This document shows, piece after piece, positions 17,541 through 25,991 of a DNA stretch of 64,000 bases. The notes under the pieces are model-generated. The model worked only from the letters and a program-made list of their open reading frames with translations. It was not told the DNA's origin and searched no databases. How positions within the stretch are numbered: position 1 is the stretch's first letter; every line of letters starts with the position of its first letter. The translations under genes and the position numbers were made by a program. The DNA comes from Flavobacteriales bacterium (GTDB lineage Bacteria > Bacteroidota > Bacteroidia > Flavobacteriales_F > PHOS-HE28): the NCBI GenBank assembly GCA_016703105.1, contig JADJCS010000005.1:319925-383924 (forward strand). Reading direction: 5' to 3'.

Positions 17541-18481
17541 GACGCAGCGATGGAGGCCAACGCCGCCCGGGCTTGTTCGCGGTCGATGTTCAACTGTGCT
17601 TTCAACGCGTCCAGACCGCTGAAGCGTATCTCATCGCGCAGCCGTTCCACGAAACGCACGCGCAAGGTCTCGCCGTAGATCTCGCGATCAAGACCGAAGA
17701 GGTTGGCTTCCACGGTGCGCTCGCCCTGCACTTCGACCGTGGGACGCACACCGATGTTCAGCATGCCTTTCAAAGTCTCGTTCTGTAGCTGTGCGGTGAT
17801 CGCGTAAACGCCGTTCGCGGGAACCAACTTCGAACTTTCCGCCAGGCCGATGTTCGCCGTGGGGAACCCGATGGTGCGACCGCGTTGGTCGCCCTTCACC
17901 ACCACACCGCTCAGTTCGTAGGCGTACCCGAGATAGGCCTTTGCCGTGCGCACATCGCCGACCTCCAGCGCCTGGCGCACCTTGGTGCTGCTCACCTGCA
18001 CATGGTCCACTTCACGGGCGGGGATCTCCTCCACCATGAAGTCGTAGACGTCGCCTAGCTGGCGGAGCAGATGGATGTCGCCTTCGCGGTTCCGGCCGAA
18101 TCGATGATCATGACCGATCACCAGCGCATGCACGCCGATCCCTTCCACCAAAACGTCGCGCACATATTCCAGCGCCTTCAACCGGCTGAAGGCCCGGCTG
18201 AACAGGATCACCAGCAGATGGTCGACCCCGGCGGCTTCGAGCAAGGCCACCTTCTCCTGCTGGGTGTTCAGCAGCTTCAGGTCGTTGTCGTTCGGGAAGA
18301 GCACCATGCGGGGGTGCGGGTGGAAGGTAAAGAGCACCGAACTGCCCTCCTCGCGCCGCGCTAATTGGTTCAGGCGGTCCAGGATCACCCGGTGACCCAA
18401 GTGCACCCCGTCGAAGGTGCCCGTGGTGAGCACCGGACGCTCCACGCCGCGGAACGCTTCTAGATCGGTGTGGACTTGCAT
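17537..18481 (-). CDS. ribF: bifunctional riboflavin kinase / FAD synthetase
   Basis: Cytoplasmic enzyme that phosphorylates riboflavin to FMN and adenylates FMN to FAD. The 314-residue length is typical. The N-terminal FAD synthetase domain shows GTFDGVHLGHRVILDRL (nucleotidyltransferase GxFDGxHxGH), FTFHPHPR and VIGHDHRFGRNREGD. The C-terminal riboflavin kinase domain shows GRTIGFPTANIG, GVYAI, LNIGVRPTV and VEANLFGLDREIYGE. The start at 18481 is chosen because upstream residues come from an intergenic repeat. It is divergent from atpD and its stop overlaps the LRR gene start. Confidence 0.95.
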   Translation of the reverse strand: MQVHTDLEAFRGVERPVLTTGTFDGVHLGHRVILDRLNQLARREEGSSVLFTFHPHPRMVLFPNDNDLKLLNTQQEKVALLEAAGVDHLLVILFSRAFSRLKALEYVRDVLVEGIGVHALVIGHDHRFGRNREGDIHLLRQLGDVYDFMVEEIPAREVDHVQVSSTKVRQALEVGDVRTAKAYLGYAYELSGVVVKGDQRGRTIGFPTANIGLAESSKLVPANGVYAITAQLQNETLKGMLNIGVRPTVEVQGERTVEANLFGLDREIYGETLRVRFVERLRDEIRFSGLDALKAQLNIDREQARAALASIAAS

Positions 18482-18512
18482 AGGGAGAGGGCGAAGGTCG
18501 CTATCGGAACCC

Positions 18513-18580
18513 AAGGTGCAGGGGCAGGAGCAACAGCAGGACCAACGATCGTCGTGCGCCTGCTCCTGCCCCTGCGCCTT
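18513..18580. repeat. intergenic inverted repeat, GCAGGGGCAGGAG family (second copy)
   Basis: AAGGTGCAGGGGCAGGAGCA (18513-18532) is answered by GCGCCTGCTCCTGCCCCTGCGCCTT ending at 18580, an imperfect complement. The same arm sequence occurs at 14053-14109. Here it sits between divergent ribF and atpD, upstream of the atpD promoter. Confidence 0.6.
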
Positions 18581-18604
18581 TCTCCGAGACTTCTCCACAC
18601 CCCT

Positions 18605-18634
18605 TTGCCCCTTCGGCACCATCCGTTACCTTCG
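18605..18634 (+). promoter_or_regulatory. promoter of atpD-atpC
   Basis: TTG (18605-18607), exactly 19 bases, then TACCTTCG (18627-18634) match the Bacteroidota -33/-7 consensus. The predicted start at about 18637 gives a leader of roughly 44 bases before the atpD ATG. Confidence 0.7.
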
Positions 18635-18680
18635 CGGCCGCAAATCGGAGGCAGCCCCTCCTCTATCGCTCAACCCCCTC

Positions 18681-20192
18681 ATGTCCAAGCACATCGGAAA
18701 GGTCGTCCAGGTCATCGGTCCCGTGGTCGACGTACGTTTTGAAGGCGCCAGCAGCCTGCCCAATATCTACGACGCCCTGCAGATCACACGGGCCGACGGT
18801 ACCATCCTGGTGCTGGAGACCCAGCAGCTCATCGGCGAGGACAGCGTGCGCGCCATCAGCATGGACAGCACCGATGGTCTTGCACGTGGCGTGGTGGTGG
18901 AAGGCATGGGCCAGCCCATCAGCATGCCCGTAGGCGATGCCATCAAAGGCCGTCTGTTCAATGTGACCGGCCAGCCGATCGACGGCATGAAGGAGATCAC
19001 CGGTGGCAAGCGCGCACCGATCCACCGCGAGAGCCCCCGCTTCGAGGACCTCACCACCAGCACCGAGATCCTGTTCACCGGTATCAAGGTGATCGACCTG
19101 ATCGAGCCTTACGCGAAAGGCGGAAAGATCGGCTTGTTCGGCGGCGCCGGTGTGGGCAAAACGGTGTTGATCCAGGAACTCATCAACAACATCGCCAAAG
19201 GTTACAGCGGTTACAGCGTTTTCGCCGGCGTGGGCGAGCGCACCCGCGAAGGGAACGATCTGCTGCGCGAGATGATCGAGAGCGGCATCATCAAATACGG
19301 CGAAGAGTTCGGCCACAGCATGGAGAAAGGCGGCTGGGACCTGAACAAGGTGGACTATGCCGCGCTGGCGACCTCGCAGGCCACCTTCGTGTTCGGCCAG
19401 ATGAACGAGCCTCCTGGAGCCCGCGCCCGCGTGGCCCTGAGCGGACTGACCCTCGCCGAGTATTTCCGTGATGGCGATGAGCAGAGCGGCGGCCGCGACA
19501 TCCTCTTCTTCGTGGATAACATCTTCCGCTTCACCCAGGCCGGTTCCGAGGTGAGCGCATTGCTCGGCCGTATGCCGAGCGCCGTGGGTTACCAGCCGAC
19601 GCTGGCCACCGAGATGGGCGCCATGCAGGAACGGATCACCTCCACCAAGCGCGGTTCGATCACCTCGGTACAGGCCGTCTACGTGCCTGCGGATGACTTG
19701 ACCGATCCAGCGCCCGCGACCACGTTCGCGCACTTGGACGCCACCACGGTGTTGAGCCGGAAGATCGCCGAGCTCGGCATCTATCCTTCGGTGGATCCCC
19801 TCGATAGCACCAGCCGTATCCTCACCCCGCAGATCGTGGGCGAAGAGCATTACCGCTGCGCCCAGCGTGTGAAGGAGATCCTGCAGCGCTACAAGGAACT
19901 CCAGGACATCATCGCCATCCTCGGCATGGACGAATTGAGCGAGGACGACAAGCTGAGCGTGTACCGCGCCCGGAAAGTGCAGCGCTTCCTCAGCCAGCCC
20001 TTCTTCGTGGCCGAACAATTCACCGGCCTGCCGGGCGTAATGGTGCCGATCGAAGAAACGATCAAAGGCTTCAACATGATCATGGACGGTGGCCTGGACG
20101 ATGTTCCCGAGAGCGCCTTCAACCTGAAGGGCAACATCGAGGACGTGATCGCTGCCGGTAAGAAGATCATGGCGGAAGCGGCGAAAGCCTAA
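18681..20192 (+). CDS. atpD: F1F0 ATP synthase subunit beta
   Basis: Catalytic beta subunit (503 residues) of the membrane ATP synthase. The start at 18681 (MSKHIGKVVQVIGPVVDV) matches the family. The nucleotide-binding core shows the P-loop GGAGVGKTVL, the catalytic GERTREGNDL, FVFGQMNEPPGARARVALSG, and DILFFVDNIFRFTQAGSEV with LLGRMPSAVGYQPTLATEMG. The N-terminal crown and C-terminal helical domain (PFFVAEQFTG, GKIM) are complete. It is followed 70 bases later by atpC. A separate atpD-atpC unit, away from the other atp genes, is usual in Bacteroidota. A good promoter lies upstream. Confidence 0.98.
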   Translation: MSKHIGKVVQVIGPVVDVRFEGASSLPNIYDALQITRADGTILVLETQQLIGEDSVRAISMDSTDGLARGVVVEGMGQPISMPVGDAIKGRLFNVTGQPIDGMKEITGGKRAPIHRESPRFEDLTTSTEILFTGIKVIDLIEPYAKGGKIGLFGGAGVGKTVLIQELINNIAKGYSGYSVFAGVGERTREGNDLLREMIESGIIKYGEEFGHSMEKGGWDLNKVDYAALATSQATFVFGQMNEPPGARARVALSGLTLAEYFRDGDEQSGGRDILFFVDNIFRFTQAGSEVSALLGRMPSAVGYQPTLATEMGAMQERITSTKRGSITSVQAVYVPADDLTDPAPATTFAHLDATTVLSRKIAELGIYPSVDPLDSTSRILTPQIVGEEHYRCAQRVKEILQRYKELQDIIAILGMDELSEDDKLSVYRARKVQRFLSQPFFVAEQFTGLPGVMVPIEETIKGFNMIMDGGLDDVPESAFNLKGNIEDVIAAGKKIMAEAAKA

Positions 20193-20207
20193 GTGCATAG
20201 GTGCTAG

Positions 20208-20242
20208 TTGTCAGTTGTACGTAAGACACAATGACAACTGAC
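20208..20242. repeat. short inverted repeat between atpD and atpC
   Basis: GTCAGTTGT (20210-20218) is complementary to ACAACTGAC (20234-20242). A related sequence (CAGTTGTCAGTTG) occurs at 39852-39865. It could form a hairpin in the atpD-atpC mRNA, but without a U-run it is unlikely to terminate. Confidence 0.45.
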
Positions 20243-20262
20243 GACCAGCAACAGACAACCTG

Positions 20263-20496
20263 ATGCGAGTAGAGATCATCACCCCGGACAAGGAGCTCTT
20301 CAAGGGCGAAGCCACCAGCGTGACCGTGCCCGGTGTGGACGGCAGCCTCGGTTTTCCTGAACAACCACGCCCACTGATCACCGTGCTGAAAGCCGGTGAC
20401 GTAAAATTGCGCACCGAGAAGGGCGAACAGATCTTCCCGGTGAAGGGCGGCGTGGTGGAGGTGAGCAAGAACACGGTGATCGTGCTGGCGGAGTAG
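20263..20496 (+). CDS. atpC: F1F0 ATP synthase subunit epsilon (short form)
   Basis: Epsilon subunit of the ATP synthase central stalk, 77 residues. It consists only of the N-terminal beta-sandwich: MRVEIITPDKELFKGEA, VTVPGVDGSLGF, a Pro-rich QPRPLITVLKAGDV, and FPVKGGVVEVSKNTVIVLAE. The C-terminal helical hairpin that inhibits ATP hydrolysis in E. coli is absent, a common state in Bacteroidota, so this subunit should couple but not use that inhibitory conformation. It is the second gene after atpD. A perfect palindrome overlaps its stop codon. Confidence 0.94.
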   Translation: MRVEIITPDKELFKGEATSVTVPGVDGSLGFPEQPRPLITVLKAGDVKLRTEKGEQIFPVKGGVVEVSKNTVIVLAE

Positions 20497-20560
20497 GGGT
20501 CGGAGATCTCCGACCCCTACTCGCTAAGGTTTTACGAACGGCGCCTTTCAGGCGCCGTTC
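20491..20560 (+). terminator. tandem terminator hairpins after atpC
   Basis: A perfect 32-base palindrome (20491-20522, centre GGAGATCTCC) includes the atpC stop codon. A second hairpin follows, GAACGGCGCCT-TTC-AGGCGCCGTTC (20536-20560) with TACTTTT after it. The second has the form of an intrinsic terminator; the first may protect the 3' end. Confidence 0.7.
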
Positions 20561-20647
20561 TACTTTTCCACGTCAGGCATCCCGTTACGCACCCCCGCGT
20601 CTTCCGGAAGTCCAGACTTCCGGAAAACGAGCAAACCCACCACGGCC

Positions 20648-22438
20648 ATGCGCTCACCACACGCACCTGCCCTTGCGCTGTTCCTATCGTTCACCACCAG
20701 CGCGGCGTTCGCACAATTCACCCCAGGCCGCCTCGCGGTGCTCGAGTTCGGATACACAGGATCGATCCCGCAGGAAGGTGGCCCTTTGGTGATCCGTGAA
20801 TTCGCGCCCGACGGCACTCCTGGTGTGGTGATGAACGTGCCTAGCACAGGGCCCAGCGCAATGGTCAACTGCCATAGTTTCGTGTTGGGCGCATCGCTCG
20901 CATTAACGCCGTCCGGTGATACACTGGTCTTCTCCGGCTTCACCTCCACGGCGCCTACGGGCACCTCCCTGATCTCCACCAGCGCGGCTGCGATCCCTCG
21001 CGCCATCGGCACGGTGGATATCAATGGCGTTTTCGAGCGGCCGTGGACGACAAGCACGTACTTCAACAGCGGCACCATCTACGGTACGGCCACGGACGGT
21101 GTGAACTACTGGGCAGCGGGGTCCAACAATGGCATTTGCTACCTGGGTCCCGCAACTCCAACTGCGATCAACACAGAGGTCTCCGCACAGAACGCACTCA
21201 GCTTCCACAGCCTCGGCCTACTCGCTGCGGCGCATAACATTTACCGCGTGGGTTCGGGTATCCCGACAGCACCAGCAGCGCTTGAGCCGTTGTTCGGAGC
21301 ACCCGGGGTGATGGACCTACAGATGAGCCCGGACGGTACAGTGTGCTACACGGCGCATATCGGCTCGGTGAAGAAGTGGGTGCTGTCCGGCTCCACCTGG
21401 ACGAACGTGTATTCGTTCAATGCTCCCGGATGGCTCGTGCGCATCGCGGTGGATTTCGCAGCGCCACAGCCTGTGATCTATGGCGTTCACAACATCCCAT
21501 CGAAACTGGAAAAATGGGTGGACGCTGGCGCACCTAGTGCCCCGATCTTGTTGGCCACGATGAGCGGCAATGGCAATTGGTATGGCCTGTCGTTCACCCC
21601 CGGCACCTTCTGTAGCACAGTGGGCCAGCCATGCGATGACAGCGATCCAACAACCGTGAACGATCATGTACGCCCGGATTGCGCCTGCCGCGGCGACCAG
21701 GTACATGTCGCGGCCAAGGTCTTCCTCGAAGGTCCGTTCATTCCCGTGGCCGGTACGATGCTCGATGCACTAAGAACCCTTGCCACCTTCCCACAAACCG
21801 AACCCTACACCGCCCTAGGGCTGGCTCCCACGAGCGGCAGTGGGGCCACGATCGGTGCCGGGGTGCTTTCCGTTACGGGTAACAACGCCATCGTGGATTG
21901 GGTGCTACTGGAACTGCGGGATGTGGTGGACCCGGCCACAGTGCTACACCGTATGCCTTCCTTATTGCAGCGCGATGGTGATGTGGTGGCGCTCGATGGC
22001 GTTAATGCGCTTTCACTCCCTGCCGCACCGGGGATGTACCGCATCGCTGTGCGCCATCGCAACCATCTGTCTGCCATGACGCTCAATGCGATCGCGCTGG
22101 GCGATGTCGCCGTTCCGGTCGACTTTACGCTGGCTACCACCGCTACTTATGGAACGAACGCCCTCAAAACCGTGGGCTCGGTGCAAGTGCTTTGGGCGGG
22201 GGATGTCAACTGCAATGGGCAGGTGAAGTATGCGGGTGGCGCCAACGACCGCGATCCGATCCTCAGTGCGATCGGAGGGAGCGTGCCCACCGCCACCGTC
22301 AACGGACAATACCGCCAGGAGGATCTGAACATGAACAGCCAGGTGCGCTACGCGGGCGGCAGCAACGATCGCGATCTTATCCTCCAGAACATCGGAGGCA
22401 GCGTTCCCACCGCGGTGCGTAATGCACAGCTTCCTTGA
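20648..22438 (+). CDS. secreted protein with C-terminal NDRD module (copy 1)
   Basis: A 596-residue secreted protein with a signal peptide ending AAFAQ. Residues about 22-330 are a propeller-like region (YGTATDGVNYWAAGSNNG, MDLQMSPDGTVCYTAHIG). A Cys-rich linker PCDDSDPTTVNDHVRPDCAC follows near 330-350. The last 240 residues are the module shared with nine other proteins here: VFLEGPF, EPYTALGL, NAIVDWVLLELRD, LLQRDGDVVALDG, AVRHRNHLSAM. It ends with two dockerin-like repeats (GDVNCNGQVKYAGGANDRD and DLNMNSQVRYAGGSNDRD) and a final QLP. No T9SS domain. Its closest relative is the next gene downstream. The function is unknown; the NDRD end may sort, anchor or bind Ca2+. Confidence 0.78.
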   Translation: MRSPHAPALALFLSFTTSAAFAQFTPGRLAVLEFGYTGSIPQEGGPLVIREFAPDGTPGVVMNVPSTGPSAMVNCHSFVLGASLALTPSGDTLVFSGFTSTAPTGTSLISTSAAAIPRAIGTVDINGVFERPWTTSTYFNSGTIYGTATDGVNYWAAGSNNGICYLGPATPTAINTEVSAQNALSFHSLGLLAAAHNIYRVGSGIPTAPAALEPLFGAPGVMDLQMSPDGTVCYTAHIGSVKKWVLSGSTWTNVYSFNAPGWLVRIAVDFAAPQPVIYGVHNIPSKLEKWVDAGAPSAPILLATMSGNGNWYGLSFTPGTFCSTVGQPCDDSDPTTVNDHVRPDCACRGDQVHVAAKVFLEGPFIPVAGTMLDALRTLATFPQTEPYTALGLAPTSGSGATIGAGVLSVTGNNAIVDWVLLELRDVVDPATVLHRMPSLLQRDGDVVALDGVNALSLPAAPGMYRIAVRHRNHLSAMTLNAIALGDVAVPVDFTLATTATYGTNALKTVGSVQVLWAGDVNCNGQVKYAGGANDRDPILSAIGGSVPTATVNGQYRQEDLNMNSQVRYAGGSNDRDLILQNIGGSVPTAVRNAQLP

Positions 22439-22443
22439 TCGTG

Positions 22444-24279
22444 ATGCGACACGCTCACCACACCCCTCCTGGCATTGTTCTCACGGCTTGCGCCTGCACC
22501 GTCGCCGTTGCCTTCGGGCTTTCGTCCAAGGCACAGTTCACCCCAGGTAGTGTGGTAATTTCCGCGCTCACCGACCCCGGTGCTTCTCACGGCAGTTCCA
22601 TCGAATTGCGGGAGTACAAACCGAACGGGGATGCCGCCCTTGTGGTCACTCTGCCCACGACGGGACCGGACCGGATCTTCGGGGCGACCAGCTCCTTCAG
22701 CGGCGCGCTCAATACGCATCCCGCAGCGAACGCCGTGGTGATCACCGGCTATGGCGATCTCGCACCGGCAGGCACCCAACTCCGCACCTCGGACGCGAAC
22801 ACGAACCCTCGGGTAGTTGGAACTGTGGACCATTTCGGGACCTTCACACGGCAGGCCACCTCGAACACTTTGTTCACCGGTAAACCCATCCATGCCGCCT
22901 GCACGGACGGCACACACTTCTGGGCGGTAGGCGACTCCGGAGGCGTGGCGTATTTCGGCCCCGGACCGCAGACCATGGTGGCCGGAACGAACGCCCCGCT
23001 TTCCAACATAAGGGTGGTGGGCGGACAGCTCATGGCGTCGGTGCTGATCGAGTCGGGCCCACCGTTCGTGGACGATGGGGTCTATACCGTTGGCACCGGC
23101 TTGCCGACCACCGCAGGTGCGACGCTCTCGCAGGTGATCACCTCCGCAGGGCTCAACCCCTTGTTCGCCTTCAATGCGGCCGAGGATGTGTGCTACGTGC
23201 AATCCGTGGCCGGTGTGCGCAAATGGGTGCGCAACGGCAACCTGTGGTCACTTGCCTACCAGTTCGAACAGACCATCGCCTCCTTGTGCCATTCCATGTG
23301 CGTCGACTTCAGCGCTCCTCAACCCGTGATCTACGCGGTACTCGCATGGCCGAACTACTTGGTGAAATGGGTGGATGCCGGCGCTCCTTCACCGGCCGTG
23401 CAACTGGCCCTCCTACCGTTCTCCGCCGTTGGCATCACCATGGCCCCCGGGCCTTGCGCCGTGGGCGTGCCCTGTGATGATGGCGACCCGGGCACGGTGA
23501 ACGACCAAGTGCGCGTGGACTGCACATGCAGCGGCGACTTGGTGCGCCTGTCGGTGGATGTGTGGCTGGAAGGGCCCTACAACACTGTGGCCGGTACCAT
23601 GATCGATGCCTTGCGTGGGCTGGCCTCCTTCCCGCAGAGCGAACCCTACACGGCCTTGGGCCTCCCACCCACCTATGGCGCTGGCAGCACACTAGGCAGC
23701 GGCGTGTTGAGCATAACAGGGGTCAACGCCATCGTGGACTGGGTCCTGATCGAACTGCGCGCACCCTCCGATCCTTCGGTCGTGGTGCAAAGGGTGCCGG
23801 CTCTGTTGCAACGCGATGGCGATGCAGTGGCGTTGGACGGCGTGAGCGACCTGGCGGTGCCGGCCACCTCAGGACCCTACCATGTCGCCGTACGCCACCG
23901 CAACCACCTGCCCGTGATGTCCCTACAGCCTATCTTGCTCAGTGCCACCACCACCCCCATCGACTTCAAAAGTCTGGCCACCGAAACCTACGGCACGAGC
24001 GCGCGCAAGACCGTGGGCACAGCTCAAATGCTCTGGGCGGGCGATGTGAGCGGCAACGGCCAGTTGAAGTACGCGGGCAGCGCGAACGACCGCGATCCGA
24101 TCCTCACCGCGATCGGCGGCAGTGTGCCCACCGCCACCCTCAGCGGGCAGTACCGCCGCGAGGATGTGAACATGAACACCCAGGTGCGTTACGCGGGCGG
24201 CGGGAACGATCGCGACATCCTGTTGCAGAACATCGGCGGCAGCGTACCCACGGCGGTGCGGAACGCGCAGCTTCCCTGA
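22444..24279 (+). CDS. secreted protein with C-terminal NDRD module (copy 2)
   Basis: A 611-residue paralogue of the preceding gene, five bases after its stop. The ATG at 22444 is preferred over in-frame TTG and GTG codons just upstream; it gives a signal peptide ending SSKAQ. The propeller-like region (GVAYFGPGPQTM, EDVCYVQSVAGVRKWVRNG) and the linker PCDDGDPGTVNDQVRVDCTC match copy 1. The module runs from about residue 370: VWLEGPYN, EPYTALGLPP, NAIVDWVLIELRA, LLQRDGDAVALDG, AVRHRNHLPVM, then GDVSGNGQLKYAGSANDRD and DVNMNTQVRYAGGGNDRD, ending QLP. The two genes look like a tandem duplication and are probably co-transcribed. Confidence 0.78.
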   Translation: MRHAHHTPPGIVLTACACTVAVAFGLSSKAQFTPGSVVISALTDPGASHGSSIELREYKPNGDAALVVTLPTTGPDRIFGATSSFSGALNTHPAANAVVITGYGDLAPAGTQLRTSDANTNPRVVGTVDHFGTFTRQATSNTLFTGKPIHAACTDGTHFWAVGDSGGVAYFGPGPQTMVAGTNAPLSNIRVVGGQLMASVLIESGPPFVDDGVYTVGTGLPTTAGATLSQVITSAGLNPLFAFNAAEDVCYVQSVAGVRKWVRNGNLWSLAYQFEQTIASLCHSMCVDFSAPQPVIYAVLAWPNYLVKWVDAGAPSPAVQLALLPFSAVGITMAPGPCAVGVPCDDGDPGTVNDQVRVDCTCSGDLVRLSVDVWLEGPYNTVAGTMIDALRGLASFPQSEPYTALGLPPTYGAGSTLGSGVLSITGVNAIVDWVLIELRAPSDPSVVVQRVPALLQRDGDAVALDGVSDLAVPATSGPYHVAVRHRNHLPVMSLQPILLSATTTPIDFKSLATETYGTSARKTVGTAQMLWAGDVSGNGQLKYAGSANDRDPILTAIGGSVPTATLSGQYRREDVNMNTQVRYAGGGNDRDILLQNIGGSVPTAVRNAQLP

Positions 24280-24393
24280 TCGCAAGCGTTCGCAGTGTAC
24301 ATCGGCTGTTCCGTCCAACAGCGCACCTCGTTCAGCACGACCGCGGAGCGGTGAACGCGCGAAAGCCCATCTTGCTCCATCTATTCGCTACAC

Positions 24394-24951
24394 ATGCCCC
24401 ACATCCACCTCCCTCCCGGCCATAGCCCCGGCATCAGTGGCCTGCTGATCTATCGCCCCGAGACCGCGCACCCGCTGCGCGAGTTGGTGGAGATCCTCAT
24501 GCGCGGACCTTCATCGCTCACCTGCGGTGAACGCGAGATAATCGCCGCCAGTGTGAGCTATTGGAACGATTGCCACTTCTGCCACACCAGCCATGCCGCC
24601 GCCGCGTGCGCGCACCTGGGCCGGGATCCGGACTTCATCGACGAGATCAAGGCGGGCCTGCCCAACGAGCCGCTCTCACCGAAGATGCGTGCGCTGCTGC
24701 ACATCGCACATCAAGTGCAACGCGGCGGCAAGCACGTCACTGAAGGCGATGTCGCGCAAGCCAAGGCCGAGGGCGCGACCGATGTGGAGATCCACGACAC
24801 CGTGCTCATCGCCGCAGCGTTCTGCATGTTCAACCGTTACGTGGACGGGCTGAACACCTGGGCCTGGCCAGAGAAGGAGAAGTTCATGGAGATCGGTGGC
24901 AAGATGGCGCACGAGGGCTACATGAAGCCGTACGTGCCCGTTGCACCCTAA
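24394..24951 (+). CDS. AhpD-like carboxymuconolactone decarboxylase-family peroxidase
   Basis: A small cytoplasmic protein of 185 residues. The core is the AhpD-type motif EREIIAASVSYWNDCHFCHTS at residues about 45-66, in which the CHFC pair and the following His are the redox site. It also shows HIAHQVQRGGKHVTEGDV and HDTVLIAAAFCMFNRYVDGL, as in peroxidase-related proteins of this superfamily. It probably reduces peroxides with an unidentified thiol partner, though several family members have other activities. The ATG follows CATCTATTCGC (24379-24388), a sequence also found before the gene at 9326. It is convergent with the DUF983 gene one base away. Confidence 0.85.
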   Translation: MPHIHLPPGHSPGISGLLIYRPETAHPLRELVEILMRGPSSLTCGEREIIAASVSYWNDCHFCHTSHAAAACAHLGRDPDFIDEIKAGLPNEPLSPKMRALLHIAHQVQRGGKHVTEGDVAQAKAEGATDVEIHDTVLIAAAFCMFNRYVDGLNTWAWPEKEKFMEIGGKMAHEGYMKPYVPVAP

Positions 24952-24952
24952 G

Positions 24953-25369
24953 CTACTTCCAACGGTCGGGCCGATGTACCGGCCGATAGTTCGGATCCGA
25001 AGGCCCCTTGTACGGCAGGAAGATGTTGCCATACAGCACCTTGCTGTACGCGTAGACGAGCGGCGCACCCACGAGCACCACGAAGCCCACTGCGATCAAT
25101 TGCCATACCATCGCTTCCACGCCGAAGACAAACCGCGTGATCACGTAGGTGAGGATACCGCTGAGCACCGTGAGCCCGTAGGAGAGGTACATGGCCCCCA
25201 TGTAGAAACCATATTCGACCGTATAGCTGCGGCGGCACGCCGGGCATTCATCCAACGTATCTCCCGCATGCATCAGGTCGTACGGATGGGAGCGGTAGAA
25301 ACGACCCTCCCGGCAATACGGACATTTCATCCCCAGGATCGCTCTCAGCCGTGAAGGTGTTCCCGCCAT
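24953..25369 (-). CDS. DUF983 family membrane protein
   Basis: A 138-residue protein of the DUF983 family. The start at 25369 (MAGTPSRLRAILGMKCPYC) is chosen because the extra upstream residues are unlike the family. The N-terminal zinc-ribbon-like part has CPYCREG and, about 30 residues on, ECPACRRSYTVEYGFYMGAMY. Two hydrophobic helices follow (SYGLTVLSGILTYVITRFVF and LIAVGFVVLVGAPLVYAYS), with a polar tail. The family is common in Bacteroidota and Alphaproteobacteria, and its function is not established. Confidence 0.85.
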   Translation of the reverse strand: MAGTPSRLRAILGMKCPYCREGRFYRSHPYDLMHAGDTLDECPACRRSYTVEYGFYMGAMYLSYGLTVLSGILTYVITRFVFGVEAMVWQLIAVGFVVLVGAPLVYAYSKVLYGNIFLPYKGPSDPNYRPVHRPDRWK

Positions 25370-25454
25370 TGTCCAAAGGTACCCGGGCCATCGTCCTGGC
25401 ATGGTGCTTGAAAGTGAACGCACTTAACTTTCCGGTCGAACAACACACATCACC

Positions 25455-25847
25455 ATGCGCCTCCTTCTCCCCACATTGCTTAGCCTCCTCTCCCTAACGG
25501 CCCAAGCCCAGAAAGCGGGTGATAAGGTCCAGATCGAATCCACAGGTTCCTGGTATCCCGGCAAAGTGCTCGAGGTGAAAGAGGGTCAGTTCTTCGTGGC
25601 CTACGATGGCTGGAGCGAGACCTTCAACGAATGGGTAGGACCGGACCGCATCAAGGGCGGCGCGACGGAAGCCGCGCCTTCGGCACTCACCAAGTTCAAA
25701 GTGGGCGACAAGGTGGAAGTGGAGTACGGCATGGTGCCCGAACCAGCGACGATCATGGAAGTGGGTGAGAACAAGTACCACATCAAGTACGACAATTCGC
25801 TCTTCGGTGATAAATGGGTGGCCGAGGGACAGATAAAAAAGCTCTGA
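25455..25847 (+). CDS. secreted Tudor/Agenet-like protein
   Basis: A 130-residue secreted protein with a signal peptide ending TAQAQ. The mature part holds two similar beta-barrel units of the Tudor-knot/Agenet type: KAGDKVQIESTGSWYPGKV with YDGWSETFNEWVGPDRI, and FKVGDKVEVEYGMV with KYDNSLFGDKWVAEGQI. In other proteins such domains bind peptides or nucleic acids; a periplasmic or surface role in a bacterium is unclear. It stands alone between the DUF983 gene and a good terminator. Confidence 0.72.
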   Translation: MRLLLPTLLSLLSLTAQAQKAGDKVQIESTGSWYPGKVLEVKEGQFFVAYDGWSETFNEWVGPDRIKGGATEAAPSALTKFKVGDKVEVEYGMVPEPATIMEVGENKYHIKYDNSLFGDKWVAEGQIKKL

Positions 25848-25870
25848 CCCAAGATCGAATAGTTCGATCG

Positions 25871-25893
25871 AAAGCCCCGTTCCACGGGGCTTT
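25871..25893 (+). terminator. intrinsic terminator
   Basis: AAAGCCCCGT (25871-25880) pairs perfectly with ACGGGGCTTT (25884-25893) around TCC, 24 bases after the stop of the Tudor-like gene. The flanking A and T runs allow function in both directions. Confidence 0.85.
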
Positions 25894-25991
25894 CCTCGTT
25901 TCGAGGCGATACACCCATACCTCGGATACCACGATCCGGGTATTTCACGAACGCATGGGCATGCGCTGCTTCGCCCCCATCATACAACATC

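Noticed and set aside
18663..20198. A 511-codon open frame antisense to atpD, and many similar long antisense frames (for example 7466-8629, 37401-38687, 29735-30556, 32806-34038)
   Set aside because: They lie exactly opposite well-identified genes, are rich in His, Arg and Gln, and show no domains. Long antisense frames are expected at this G+C content.
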